The position numbers and the translations under genes were made by a program. Under the pieces are notes generated by a model. That model searched no databases and was not told the origin of the DNA. It saw only the letters and a program-made list of their open reading frames with translations. Below, in pieces: positions 42,098-50,604 of a stretch of DNA of 64,000 bases (position 1 is the stretch's first letter; each line of letters opens with the position of its first letter). This DNA comes from Devosia pacifica (GTDB lineage: Bacteria > Pseudomonadota > Alphaproteobacteria > Rhizobiales > Devosiaceae). The DNA lies in assembly GCF_014652635.1 (NCBI RefSeq), contig NZ_BMZE01000002.1, positions 1,078,680 to 1,142,679 on the forward strand. The letters run 5' to 3'.

Positions 42098-42817
42098 GTG
42101 AGCGTGCCGATCGTGCAAGATGGATCGATGGTTGAGCATGGCGATCCGCCCTTGGTCTATGAGCGGCCGATAGCAATTGTCGGGGGCGGGACGGTCGAGC
42201 CCGACATGCTGCGTCAGCTCGATCAGCAAGGCATCGCATTGATCGGGGCGGATGGCGGTGGCGATGTTATCGCGGATGCAGGACTGGTTCCGGCAGCGAT
42301 CGTCGGGGATTTCGACTCGCTCAGAGACCCCTCGGCCTGGTCATCACAAACCCGTCTCGTCCATCTGAAAGAGCAGATGACTTCAGATTTCGAGAAAGCC
42401 GTCTACAGCACATCCGCGCCGGTGACGCTGGCACTCGGGATGATCGGGCGGCGCTTCGATCACACAATGGCGGGGCTGCACGTCGTTCACCGTTATGCGA
42501 AAGAGCGCAGGATCATCCTTGTTGACGAGGTCGATATCGTCATGGGGGTTTCAGGGTCCTTCGATTTCACCGCCGAGCCGGGAGAGCGCGTCTCCATCCA
42601 TCCACTGGACCCAGTGTGCTTTCGCGCGTCGAGCGGTCTACTCTTTTCGCTAGACGGGTTGGCGCTTGCCTCCGGCGTCAGAACCGGCACCTCGAACTCC
42701 GCGACGCAGACTACCTTTTCGGTTGAAACAAGCGAGATCGGCATCTGGTTGTTGATCCTCGGCAAGGCGCGTCTTGCCGATCTCATACAGCATCTTGTGA
42801 CCAGAGATCGCCCCTAA
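42098..42817 (+). CDS. thiN: Thiamine pyrophosphokinase
   Basis: The 239-residue enzyme transfers pyrophosphate from ATP to thiamine, giving TPP. It has ALIGADGGGDVI, the signature AAIVGDFDSLRDPSAW, TSDFEKAV (TDxxKA-like) and LGMIGRRFDHTMAGLHVV. The C-terminal beta domain closes with GTSNSATQTTFSVE. GTG at 42098 or ATG at 42128 could start translation. Its start is only 12 bases from the divergent TPP riboswitch, so the thiBPQ promoter must overlap its 5' coding region. It pairs import of thiamine with activation. Confidence 0.93.
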   Translation: MSVPIVQDGSMVEHGDPPLVYERPIAIVGGGTVEPDMLRQLDQQGIALIGADGGGDVIADAGLVPAAIVGDFDSLRDPSAWSSQTRLVHLKEQMTSDFEKAVYSTSAPVTLALGMIGRRFDHTMAGLHVVHRYAKERRIILVDEVDIVMGVSGSFDFTAEPGERVSIHPLDPVCFRASSGLLFSLDGLALASGVRTGTSNSATQTTFSVETSEIGIWLLILGKARLADLIQHLVTRDRP

Positions 42818-42820
42818 CGG

Positions 42821-42842
42821 AAAACGCCGCCCATAGGCGGCG
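42821..42842 (-). terminator. Rho-independent terminator of rpoH
   Basis: Read on the minus strand, CGCCGCC pairs with GGCGGCG around TATG, followed by TTTT. It lies between convergent thiN and rpoH. Confidence 0.8.
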
Positions 42843-42875
42843 CTTGGTGCATGTGGCAGTAAATCCGGGATCCCG

Positions 42876-43760
42876 TCAGGCGGGCTCGCCTGCCTGCTGG
42901 CGGGCGGCGTCCTTTACGGCATCCTGAACCTTTTCAAAGGCCCGGACCTCGATCTGACGGATGCGCTCACGGCTGACGCTGTATTCCTGCGCAAGCTCCT
43001 CGAGGGTAGAGGGGCTTTCCTGCAGCCGACGCGCCTGGAAGATCGCGCGTTCACGATCGTTGAGCACGTCCATAGCATTGGTCAGCAGACCCATGCGTTC
43101 GTCGCGCTCCTGGGTCTCGCCCAAAGTGGTTTCCTGGTCGGGGGTTTCGTCCACCAGCCAGTCTTGCCACTCGGAACTGCCTTCATCGGCACGCATCGGC
43201 GAGTTCAATGAGGCATCACCCGAGAGCCGCGAGTTCATCGAGACCACGTCGTCTTCCGACACGTTCAGCGATGTGGCGATCTGCTTGATCTGCTCCGGAT
43301 GCAATGCACCGTCCTCAAGAGCGGCAATCTGTCCCTTCACCTTGCGTAGGTTGAAGAACAGGCGCTTCTGGGCGGCTGTGGTGCCGATCTTCACAAGCGA
43401 CCATGAACGCAACACGTATTCTTGAATCGCGGCTCGGATCCACCACATGGCGTATGTGGCAAGGCGGAAACCCTTGTCAGGCTCGAAGCGCTTAACAGCG
43501 TGCATGAGACCGACATTGCCTTCCGAGATGACCTCAGAGATCGGCAGGCCGTAACCGCGATAGCCCATGGCAATCTTGGCCACGAGGCGCAAATGCGATG
43601 TAATCAGTTTTTGAGCGGCACCGGGATCGGTATGCTCCTTGTACCGCTTGGCCAGCATGAACTCCTCATCCGGCTCCAGCATGGGGAATTTCCGGATTTC
43701 CTGGAGATAGCGGCTCAGACCTCCATCGGAGGTCAGGACAGGTAGATTGGATTGGGCCAT
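42876..43760 (-). CDS. rpoH: RNA polymerase heat-shock sigma factor RpoH (sigma-32)
   Basis: The 294-residue sigma-70-family factor has region 2 (LVAKIAMGYRGYGLPISEVISEGNVGLMHAVKRFEPDKGFRLATYAMWWIRAAIQ, read in parts) and the diagnostic RpoH box TTAAQKRLFFNLRKVK. Region 4 ends with SVSRERIRQIEVRAFEKVQ. It directs transcription of heat-shock genes. The gene lies next to rluD, a common alphaproteobacterial order. Confidence 0.97.
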   Translation of the reverse strand: MAQSNLPVLTSDGGLSRYLQEIRKFPMLEPDEEFMLAKRYKEHTDPGAAQKLITSHLRLVAKIAMGYRGYGLPISEVISEGNVGLMHAVKRFEPDKGFRLATYAMWWIRAAIQEYVLRSWSLVKIGTTAAQKRLFFNLRKVKGQIAALEDGALHPEQIKQIATSLNVSEDDVVSMNSRLSGDASLNSPMRADEGSSEWQDWLVDETPDQETTLGETQERDERMGLLTNAMDVLNDRERAIFQARRLQESPSTLEELAQEYSVSRERIRQIEVRAFEKVQDAVKDAARQQAGEPA

Positions 43761-43911
43761 TAGCGCACCCCTTTCATACTCCCCCGCTTTGCGGGCAGAT
43801 TATCCGCATCCATCCTTTGCGGCACAGACGCAGACGTAACGCTCAATATAAGCACTCGCTGCGCGATTGTAAGACCGACCAATGCACTACGTTTGAGCGG
43901 GTTGCGCTGGT

Positions 43912-44931
43912 TCACACCGGTTTCGCGCGATTATATCGGGCCATTGCGGCTGCAAGACGTTCGAGATCACTGGGCAGATCTGCGGTGAACGACATCAATT
44001 CGCCCGAGCGCGGATGCGCAAAGCCAAGCTCGCTGGCGTGAAGCGCCTGTCTTTTCAGCGCGTTTATTGGGGTTGCGGCGTCTTCGGGGAGACGATTGAT
44101 CTTTGTGGCATAACCGGAGGCATAGACTGGATCGGCGACCAGGGGATGGCCGATATGCGCCATATGCACGCGGATCTGATGGGTGCGGCCCGTTTCGAGC
44201 CGGCATGACAATTGCGTGACATCCCAGCCTTCCGCTCCGAAACGGCCGGTGACGGAATAATGCGTTATCGCCTCGCGGCCATCGCGCCGGACCGCCTGCT
44301 TCAGCCTGTTCTGCGCGTCCCGTCCAAGCGGAGCATCTACGGTGCCGCCAGCCGCCTGCGTCGCGCCCCAGGCGAAGGCCGTATAGATCCGGTGCAGATT
44401 GCCCTTGCGGCCGTGGTCGGCGAACTGAGCCGAAAGGTGCTTATGGGCGCGCTCGGTTTTCGCCGCCACCATGACGCCGGACGTTTCTTTATCGAGACGG
44501 TGTACGATGCCGGGCCTTTTTACCCCGCCAATGCCCTTGAGCGTATCTCCGCAGTGGTAGATGAGCGCATTGACAAGCGTCCCGGATGGCGAACCGGGTG
44601 CCGGGTGCACCACCATGCCGGCGGGCTTGTCGATGACAATCAGATGATCGTCCTCAAACAGTATCGAGAGGGGGATGTCCTCCGGTTGCGGCTCCGGATC
44701 CTCTGGCGGTGGGGCAACAAGGACAATTGTCTCATCGACTCGGACGCGGTATTTGGGCTCGACGACACTACGGCTGTCGATGCTGACTGCGCCTTCAAGG
44801 ATCAGATCCTTGAGGCGGGATCGGCTGAGGGCAGGGTAGGCAGCAGCCAACACGGCGTCGAGCCGTCCACCTTCGGCGTCGGAATCGACAACGAAGCGGA
44901 ATTCCTCCGCCGCATCGGAAATATCCTGCAT
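43912..44931 (-). CDS. rluD: 23S rRNA pseudouridine synthase RluD
   Basis: The 339-residue enzyme has an N-terminal S4 RNA-binding domain (about 20-80, GRLDAVLAAAYPALSRSRLKDLILEGAVSID in parts) and the RluA/RluD catalytic domain with GIVHRLDKETSGVMVAAKT carrying the catalytic Asp and RLETGRTHQIRVHMAHIGHPLVAD. It modifies uridines 1911, 1915 and 1917 of 23S rRNA helix 69. MQDISDAAEEF at 44931 is the start; its codon overlaps the divergent start at 44930. Confidence 0.94.
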   Translation of the reverse strand: MQDISDAAEEFRFVVDSDAEGGRLDAVLAAAYPALSRSRLKDLILEGAVSIDSRSVVEPKYRVRVDETIVLVAPPPEDPEPQPEDIPLSILFEDDHLIVIDKPAGMVVHPAPGSPSGTLVNALIYHCGDTLKGIGGVKRPGIVHRLDKETSGVMVAAKTERAHKHLSAQFADHGRKGNLHRIYTAFAWGATQAAGGTVDAPLGRDAQNRLKQAVRRDGREAITHYSVTGRFGAEGWDVTQLSCRLETGRTHQIRVHMAHIGHPLVADPVYASGYATKINRLPEDAATPINALKRQALHASELGFAHPRSGELMSFTADLPSDLERLAAAMARYNRAKPV

Positions 44932-45274
44932 GAATGACACATCCCGGTCTGATGAGAATGGCCCCGAAGAGCTTACGCCCGAAGCCCGCCAGGTCTTGCA
45001 GCGGGCTCGCCGGTCATTCGGCTTTTCGGTCGGCATATTGTTGCTGGGCTTTATCGCAATCGGTTTCGCGCTTGTCTATCGCGCTGTACGCGACGCGCCT
45101 CCGCCCGAAATAGCGGAGGCCGTTACCCTTGCGGGCGATGCGGAAATTTTGAGCGCTATCGTTTCCGAAGGGCGCATCAACATCACATACGTGTCCGAGG
45201 GCACGACCCGCCTCGCGTTGTTTGATGCAGCTACGGGCGAGCTGTTGAACGAAATCGCTATCGAGGCAGACTAG
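44930..45274 (+). CDS. Small single-pass membrane protein (DUF6476-like)
   Basis: The 114-residue protein has a charged N-terminus, one membrane helix at about 30-50 (FGFSVGILLLGFIAIGFALVY) and a small C-terminal beta domain (VTLAGDAEILSAIVSEGRINITYV). A similar gene divergent from rluD is widespread in Hyphomicrobiales; its function is unknown. Its ATG shares CATG with the rluD start and its stop shares CTAG with the convergent gene, so the whole gene fits between two minus-strand genes with 2-4 bp overlaps. Confidence 0.85.
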   Translation: MNDTSRSDENGPEELTPEARQVLQRARRSFGFSVGILLLGFIAIGFALVYRAVRDAPPPEIAEAVTLAGDAEILSAIVSEGRINITYVSEGTTRLALFDAATGELLNEIAIEAD

Positions 45275-46332
45275 CGCGAGCGGATTTCACGGGCCGCTGC
45301 ATCGCGGTCAGACTGCCCGTTCGGCGAACCTTCACCATCGTCCGGTTCGGCAAAACGCTGTATTCTCTCAAAGAGACTTTCCGGCTCGTTTTCCGGACTG
45401 TTCGTTTGTGGCGCCGGTCCACGAACCACGTCTCCGACCGTCTCGGCAATGTCGAGCAACCGCCGCCGCATTTCCGGCGCGTTCTGTCTGACAGCATGCG
45501 GATCGTCGGCAATATCCGCCTCGAACGCTGCGATCTGTCGTTGCAGATTATCCTCGATATCTTCGCGGCCCAGGCGTTCCGCAAGCAATTCATCGCGGTT
45601 GCGGTCTCCGGCTGACGGTGCTTCTGCTTCGATGAAAGAGTCCAGCCGATCGGCTGCAGCGGACAGGTCCGATCCGGCCGTTTCAGCATCGTGCGTCTGA
45701 GAGTCGGCAATTGGAGGCTGCCGGGTGCCGGGGTTATCCGTCTCCATCTCCGCTGAAGCGATGTAACGTCGCAGCGCCGACAACTCGTTGAGAAGGCGGC
45801 TGACATCATGTTCATAGTCGCCGCTGAGCGAGCGCTCTATGCCTTCAGGGGGTATGTCGGCTTCGAGAATCTGGTGCAGCTGCGCAAGTTCCTCGGATCG
45901 TTCCGCATCGACTTGAGCGCGTTGTTCGAGATCCTGCAGCAATTCGGCGATCTCGCTCTCGCGCACGCTCAGTTGCTGTTGTGTGTCCTCAAGCCGGCTT
46001 TCCAGCGCTTCTATGATTTCTGCGCTGTCTCTGTGCTCGGTGCGAAGGCTAGTGAGGTCCGTGCGCTTGCGGTCTGCCTCACCCATCTCCTCGGCCAGGC
46101 GCTCGCGCAGATGTTCGTTTTGCTGCTCTAGCCGGCGGACAGTCAGGGCGAATTCCGAACGCAGCTGATCCTTGTCGGCACGAAACTCAGCAAGCGTCAT
46201 TGGTGTCGCCGCTTCGATGCGACGGCGGGTGAGCCGGACCGCGCGGCGCCAGACCGCAGGCATGATGATCAGCGCCATCAGTGCCGAAGCCAGCGCCCCG
46301 AGCGCGAAATACATGATGTTCTCGATCGGCAT
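45271..46332 (-). CDS. Membrane-anchored coiled-coil protein
   Basis: The 353-residue protein begins MPIENIMYFALGALASALMALIIMPAVWRRAVRLTRRR, a membrane anchor followed by a positive stretch, then a long coiled coil (about 45-175, LRSEFALTVRRLEQQNEHLRERLAEEMGEADRKR and beyond, in parts) and an acidic, disordered C-terminus. A similar Hyphomicrobiales family with the motif IEAATPMTLAEFRADKDQLR is known only as hypothetical. It may be an envelope scaffold. Its stop shares CTAG with the gene at 44930. Confidence 0.83.
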   Translation of the reverse strand: MPIENIMYFALGALASALMALIIMPAVWRRAVRLTRRRIEAATPMTLAEFRADKDQLRSEFALTVRRLEQQNEHLRERLAEEMGEADRKRTDLTSLRTEHRDSAEIIEALESRLEDTQQQLSVRESEIAELLQDLEQRAQVDAERSEELAQLHQILEADIPPEGIERSLSGDYEHDVSRLLNELSALRRYIASAEMETDNPGTRQPPIADSQTHDAETAGSDLSAAADRLDSFIEAEAPSAGDRNRDELLAERLGREDIEDNLQRQIAAFEADIADDPHAVRQNAPEMRRRLLDIAETVGDVVRGPAPQTNSPENEPESLFERIQRFAEPDDGEGSPNGQSDRDAAAREIRSR

Positions 46333-46491
46333 TGACTGCTCCGCCTTTCGCAAGCCCAGCTCCTGGCCAGCGACATGGGTATTCAACTAACGCGCATCCG
46401 CCGTTCCTGGTCGCGCGTCAAGTCTACCTCTTAGCGTGTTGTGTGCCATCGCACCAACAAGCGGCGTTCCAGCGGAGAAGGCGAACCCTGA

Positions 46492-47061
46492 TCAGAAGGG
46501 ATTCCAGGTCGGCTGCTGGGTAAAGTTCAAATACCCGAGATTGACGCCGAGCCGGGCACCCACACCCGAGCGGATCGGCACCATGACGACAGTTTCACCG
46601 CGCAGAACTGTCATGCCAAAGCCCCCAACTACGTAGGCGGAACCGGCGATGCCGCCGAAGCGGCCATAGACGTCCTGGATGGAACTGAGATTGTAGACCA
46701 GAACCATCACCCGGGAGCCGTCACCGCCGACATCGAAGCCGACGCTCGGCCCTTGCCAGAAAAGCGGCACCTGACCGGCATTGCGTGTGTAAAGCATGCC
46801 TTCGCCGTATCGTGCGCCCGCGAACAGAGCGCCACCGGCTTCTTCTCCAAGGATGTAGCCGTTCGGCAGGCCGAACTGAGAGACGGCGCGCTCGACGACA
46901 GAGGCGAGGCCCTGAGAAATGGAGCCGAAAAACGCACTGCCGCGCTGGACGAGTTCATCGCTCGAATAGCTGTCGCTGACCGAGCCCTGAGCCATTGCAG
47001 GCGCGAGGCTGCCGAACACAAGCGTGAACAGGATGAGCAGGCGGACGAGTGCAATGCGCAT
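46492..47061 (-). CDS. eipA: EipA-type envelope integrity protein (DUF1134)
   Basis: The 189-residue protein has signal peptide MRIALVRLLILFTLVFGSLAPAMAQ and the DUF1134 barrel: GSAFFGSISQGLASVVERAV, SVGFDVGGDGSRVMVLVYNLSSIQDVYGRFGG, ending in GARLGVNLGYLNFTQQPTWNPF (in parts). In Brucella EipA is a periplasmic barrel protein needed for envelope integrity and is linked to CtrA control. Location next to chpT and ctrA agrees with this. Convergent neighbours are absent. Confidence 0.9.
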   Translation of the reverse strand: MRIALVRLLILFTLVFGSLAPAMAQGSVSDSYSSDELVQRGSAFFGSISQGLASVVERAVSQFGLPNGYILGEEAGGALFAGARYGEGMLYTRNAGQVPLFWQGPSVGFDVGGDGSRVMVLVYNLSSIQDVYGRFGGIAGSAYVVGGFGMTVLRGETVVMVPIRSGVGARLGVNLGYLNFTQQPTWNPF

Positions 47062-47148
47062 GCGGCGGCTCCTTGTTTATCGCGGCAGGCTTTACGAAGC
47101 GCTCAAGTTTCGGCTCTAGAATGGCCGATACCTCTGTTGGCAGCCTGC

Positions 47149-47655
47149 ATGTCGATTGGTGCGATGATGCCTCAAATCTCTAAACAAATCTTAACCATGG
47201 TGCTGATTGGCTGGGCTTTGTACATGCCAGGCGTCAGCATGGGGCAGACGAAGTTTCCTCCGGTCGATACCAACCCACTAACGGGGGTTGCGCTCGATGG
47301 GTACGACCCCGTTTCGTATTTCACCGAGGCCGAGCCGCTATTGGGCAGCGAGGAGTTCGAGTTGATGTGGGCTGGTGTGCCATGGCACTTTGCCAATGGT
47401 GCCAACATGGCGATTTTCGAGCGGGCACCGGAGGTTTACGCACCGCAATATGGCGGGCACGGCGCAATGGGAATGGCGCGCGGTTTTCTGGCGCAGGGGG
47501 ATCCGCGCTATTACGCAGTGTTCAAGCAGCGATTGTTCATTTTCTATTCTGCTGCCAACCGCGAGGCCTTTCTGCTGGCGCCGGACGCCGCCGCCCTTGA
47601 AGGGCAGGTGAAATGGCGCGACCTGACCGGTGCCGAGATTGCTGCAGAGCGTTGA
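47149..47655 (+). CDS. YHS-domain secreted protein
   Basis: The product is about 168 residues with an N-terminal hydrophobic segment (ISKQILTMVLIGWALYMPGVSMG) that acts as a signal peptide. The mature part contains a YHS domain: GVALDGYDPVSYFTEAEPLLGSEEFELMWAGVPWHFANGANMAIFERAPEVYAPQYGG (in parts), known to bind metal in other proteins. ATG 47149 is chosen, with 47164 and 47167 as alternatives. It lies between eipA (divergent) and chpT. Confidence 0.82.
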   Translation: MSIGAMMPQISKQILTMVLIGWALYMPGVSMGQTKFPPVDTNPLTGVALDGYDPVSYFTEAEPLLGSEEFELMWAGVPWHFANGANMAIFERAPEVYAPQYGGHGAMGMARGFLAQGDPRYYAVFKQRLFIFYSAANREAFLLAPDAAALEGQVKWRDLTGAEIAAER

Positions 47656-47723
47656 TTGCCCCGTAACCCTATGTGGCTAATCTTGGTCCACTGATTCTAT
47701 TTCATGAGCTTGCGGAGAGCAGA

Positions 47724-48398
47724 ATGGCTGAAATCATCACGCTGGGGGAAACGGATCTGGCGGCCATGCTGTGCTCCAGGGTGTGCCATGACCTGATCAA
47801 TCCGATTGGCGCGATCGGGAATGGGCTGGAAGTTCTCAGCGACCCCGAACAGCAAGAGATGGCGGACAGTGCGCGTGACCTTATTGCCAGCGCCGCACGT
47901 CAGTCGCGGGCCAAGCTCGAATTTGCCCGTCTGGCCTACGGCGCTTCTTCTACCGCGGGCACCGATATTGATACGCGCGAGTGCGAGCGCGTGGCGCGCA
48001 TCCTGTTCGACATCGAAAAGGCGGAACTCGACTGGCAGGTGCCGCTAATCCTGCTGCCGAAGCATAAGGCGAAGCTGTTCATGAATATGCTGCTGATCAC
48101 CTCGGCCTCCGTGCCGCGCGGCGGTGACGTCACGGCCGTGATCGAGGGTGCAGAAGGGCAGGAGACCTTCAAGTTCACGGCTACCAGCAATCCTGAGAAA
48201 CGTCAGCGCACCGTGATCCCGTCAACCGTTCCGGAACTGCTCGCCGGTTCGCCGCCCGAGGGCGTCGACGCGCGAGGCATCCAGCCCTTCTACACCGGGC
48301 TGTTGGCACGCATGACCGGTATGGAGCTCGATATTGGTATCGAAGACGGCCGTTTTCACTTCACCGCATCGCCGAAGGCGACAGAAGGCGGCGAATGA
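47724..48398 (+). CDS. chpT: Histidine phosphotransferase ChpT
   Basis: The 224-residue protein has the ChpT helix LAAMLCSRVCHDLINPIGAIGNGLEVL with phospho-accepting His22, followed by a degenerate Bergerat-like domain. In Caulobacter and rhizobia ChpT passes phosphate from CckA to CtrA and CpdR. GGAGAGC precedes the ATG at 47724. ctrA is about 2.2 kb downstream on the opposite strand. Confidence 0.94.
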   Translation: MAEIITLGETDLAAMLCSRVCHDLINPIGAIGNGLEVLSDPEQQEMADSARDLIASAARQSRAKLEFARLAYGASSTAGTDIDTRECERVARILFDIEKAELDWQVPLILLPKHKAKLFMNMLLITSASVPRGGDVTAVIEGAEGQETFKFTATSNPEKRQRTVIPSTVPELLAGSPPEGVDARGIQPFYTGLLARMTGMELDIGIEDGRFHFTASPKATEGGE

Positions 48399-48405
48399 GG
48401 GTGCG

Positions 48406-48420
48406 TTAGCCTGATGCTAA
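48406..48420. promoter_or_regulatory. CtrA-like half-match TTAG-N7-CTAA
   Basis: TTAG (48406) and CTAA (48417) are spaced by seven bases, one mismatch in each half of the CtrA consensus. It lies 81 bp before the response regulator gene. Confidence 0.35.
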
Positions 48421-48500
48421 CCATTCGGTAGCGACATTGCCTCATTGTGAGGCAATGGCGTCTATCAAGGTCCAGGGGCCAGCGTCCAAGGGGGCAACTC

Positions 48501-48860
48501 ATGAAATCTTGTCTCATCGTCGATGACTCGAGCGTCGTGCGTAAAGTCGCGCGCCGCATTCTCGAAGAGATGGATTTCGTAATCGACGAAGCCGAGGACG
48601 GTCAGGAGGCGATGGATAAATGTCGCCGCGAAATGCCGGACTGTATCCTGCTCGACTTCAATATGCCGATCATGAGCGGGCTGGAATTCTTGAAGCTGTT
48701 GCGCGCCTATGAGGGCGGGACTAAACCACGCGTCGTCTACTGCACGATCGAACATGATATCGGCCAGATCGCCCTGGCGCTGAAGGCGGGGGCGAACGAC
48801 TACATGATGAAGCCGTTCGACCGCGCTATTCTGGAATCAAAGTTCGAGGTAGGCGCCTAG
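48501..48860 (+). CDS. CheY-like single-domain response regulator
   Basis: The 119-residue receiver has acidic pocket Asp8/Asp9, phospho-acceptor Asp52 in CILLDFNMP, Thr in VYCTIEHD and Lys in YMMKPFD. There is no output domain. Being next to chpT, it may be an alternative phosphate acceptor or a chemotaxis-type regulator; it is not CpdR by sequence. It converges with a coiled-coil gene. Confidence 0.9.
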   Translation: MKSCLIVDDSSVVRKVARRILEEMDFVIDEAEDGQEAMDKCRREMPDCILLDFNMPIMSGLEFLKLLRAYEGGTKPRVVYCTIEHDIGQIALALKAGANDYMMKPFDRAILESKFEVGA

Positions 48861-48866
48861 GCCCTT

Positions 48867-50390
48867 TTACTGCTGGGCCTCGGCGTTCGCTTCGTCTTCA
48901 GCGGGCGCGCGGACAAATACGCTGCCAGCGAGAATGCAGTTGTCACCTTCCGAAAGCGTGAACCGGCCATCGTCGCCAAGCTCGATCAGGCAGACCATCG
49001 GGAACACCGCGTCACCAATGTCTCCGCTGACGTCGGTCAGACTCAACTGATCCTCGGCGACCAGATAGTTCCCGGTTACCTCGTCACCGGACTGATCCTC
49101 AAGCATCGTGAACGTGCCGTCTTCCGTAAACGTCGCGCTCAGCCCGTTGCTCTCGAGAAGGTAATCTCCGGCAAACTGATTGCCCTGGACCTGCGGTTCA
49201 ACAGCTTCGCCTGACTCATTGGCAGCCTGCTCCTCAGCAGGCTGCTCTTCCTGATTTACGGCCTGATCGGCAGAACCCTGCTGCTCGTCTGCATTATTGC
49301 CATTTTCCTGCTGACCAGCCTCGGTAGCGTCTTCGCCCGAGTCATTAGGCGCGAGAGCCGCCGGCTGTTCAGCCTCCTGCTGTTCACTGGAAGCTGCTTC
49401 GTCTTCCTCGACAGCGGCCGCCTCATCGGTCTCGACAGCCTGTTCATCTGATGGCTGCTGCTGCTCACCCTGTGTACGCTGCGCTTCGCCCTCAGAGGTC
49501 TGCTGGTCCTCATTGGTGGTGGCAGTGATTTCCTGCTCGACCTGTTCCAGCTGCTGACTGCGCATTGCGAGATTCTCGGCGAGATCGTTGACCTGCTCCT
49601 GAAGCTGGTCACGCTGCTGGCGGTACTCCGATACTTCGCTCTCAAGACCGGCACGCTCAGCCTGGAGGTCTGCGACCGCCGCATCCAGCTGATCACGCTC
49701 AGCTGCCAGTTGGTCACGCGTAGCCTGCGCTTCGTTAAGAGCAGAGCGTGCCTGTTCCTCAGCCTGCTGCGCTTCCTGCATGCTCGTCTGCATCTGCGCG
49801 AGGCGCTCGGAATTGGTGGCCGCCTCCTCATTCAGTTGCGCAACCGTCTGCCGGATCTGTGCTTCCTCATTGCGAAGAGTTTCCAGCCGTTCGCCCACTG
49901 CCGACAGCTGATCGCGAGATTGGGCAAGTGTTGCCTGTGCATCTTCGGCTTCTGTAACGGCCTGGGTGCGGCGCTCTTCAGCGCTTTCCATGTCCTGGCG
50001 CGCCTGAGCCAGTTCTTCCTGGCGCGCCGTCAGAGTGTCAGTGACCTGAGCCAGTTCAGTATTCGCGCTCTCGAGCTCGGTCATTGCCTCGTCGCGCTGA
50101 GCGCTGACATCATCCAACTCGGTCTGGGCTGTCTCAAGCTGCGTCTGAAGTTCTTCGTAATTGGTGCCGGCGTTTTCCATCTCGGTCAGCTGGGTCTGCA
50201 ACTCGTCTCGTTCGCCTTCCGCCGATGTCAGAGCGGATTGTGCGTCCGCCAACTCGGTCTGGACCGCGCTTTGCTGCGACGCCGAGCTGCCCCAGAAGAT
50301 TAGAAAAACCAGCCAGCCGACAACGGCGGCAACGGCCAGCCCTAGAACCAGTGGATCGCGAAAGCGCTGCGAGGTTGAGTTTTCAGCCAT
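48867..50390 (-). CDS. Membrane-anchored coiled-coil protein with Gln/Glu-rich linker
   Basis: The 507-residue protein has one membrane helix (about 13-35, PLVLGLAVAAVVGWLVFLIFW), then a long continuous coiled coil (about 40-290), a disordered Gln/Glu/Ala-rich linker (290-405), and a small beta-rich C-terminal domain (GNQFAGDYLLESNGLSATFTEDGTFTMLEDQSGDEVTGNYLV, in parts) that resembles a small lipocalin-like beta module. It should project into the periplasm. I do not recognise the family. Its setting between chpT and ctrA suggests an envelope or cell-cycle role. Confidence 0.83.
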   Translation of the reverse strand: MAENSTSQRFRDPLVLGLAVAAVVGWLVFLIFWGSSASQQSAVQTELADAQSALTSAEGERDELQTQLTEMENAGTNYEELQTQLETAQTELDDVSAQRDEAMTELESANTELAQVTDTLTARQEELAQARQDMESAEERRTQAVTEAEDAQATLAQSRDQLSAVGERLETLRNEEAQIRQTVAQLNEEAATNSERLAQMQTSMQEAQQAEEQARSALNEAQATRDQLAAERDQLDAAVADLQAERAGLESEVSEYRQQRDQLQEQVNDLAENLAMRSQQLEQVEQEITATTNEDQQTSEGEAQRTQGEQQQPSDEQAVETDEAAAVEEDEAASSEQQEAEQPAALAPNDSGEDATEAGQQENGNNADEQQGSADQAVNQEEQPAEEQAANESGEAVEPQVQGNQFAGDYLLESNGLSATFTEDGTFTMLEDQSGDEVTGNYLVAEDQLSLTDVSGDIGDAVFPMVCLIELGDDGRFTLSEGDNCILAGSVFVRAPAEDEANAEAQQ

Positions 50391-50539
50391 AGGAATCCTG
50401 CCCCAATTTTGTCACTATTATGCAACGCCCGGTTTCGGGCCTTGGTTCCGAGCAAAGCAGAAAACCGGGGCGTGGTCCATCAGCCTCGCACAACTGGTTT
50501 GTCAGGGCGATGACAGCGGGGCGTTTGAGGCGCGTTTGG

Positions 50540-50577
50540 TGCAAAAGCAAAAGCGCCGTGCCTGAGGCACAGCGCTT
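50540..50577 (-). terminator. Rho-independent terminator of ctrA
   Basis: On the minus strand AAGCGCTGTGCC pairs with GGCACGGCGCTT (12 bp with one U-G) around TCA, followed by TTGCTTTTGC. It is 28 bases after the ctrA stop. Confidence 0.82.
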
Positions 50578-50604
50578 GCAAAGTTCAGCGATTTCGGAAC
50601 GCCC

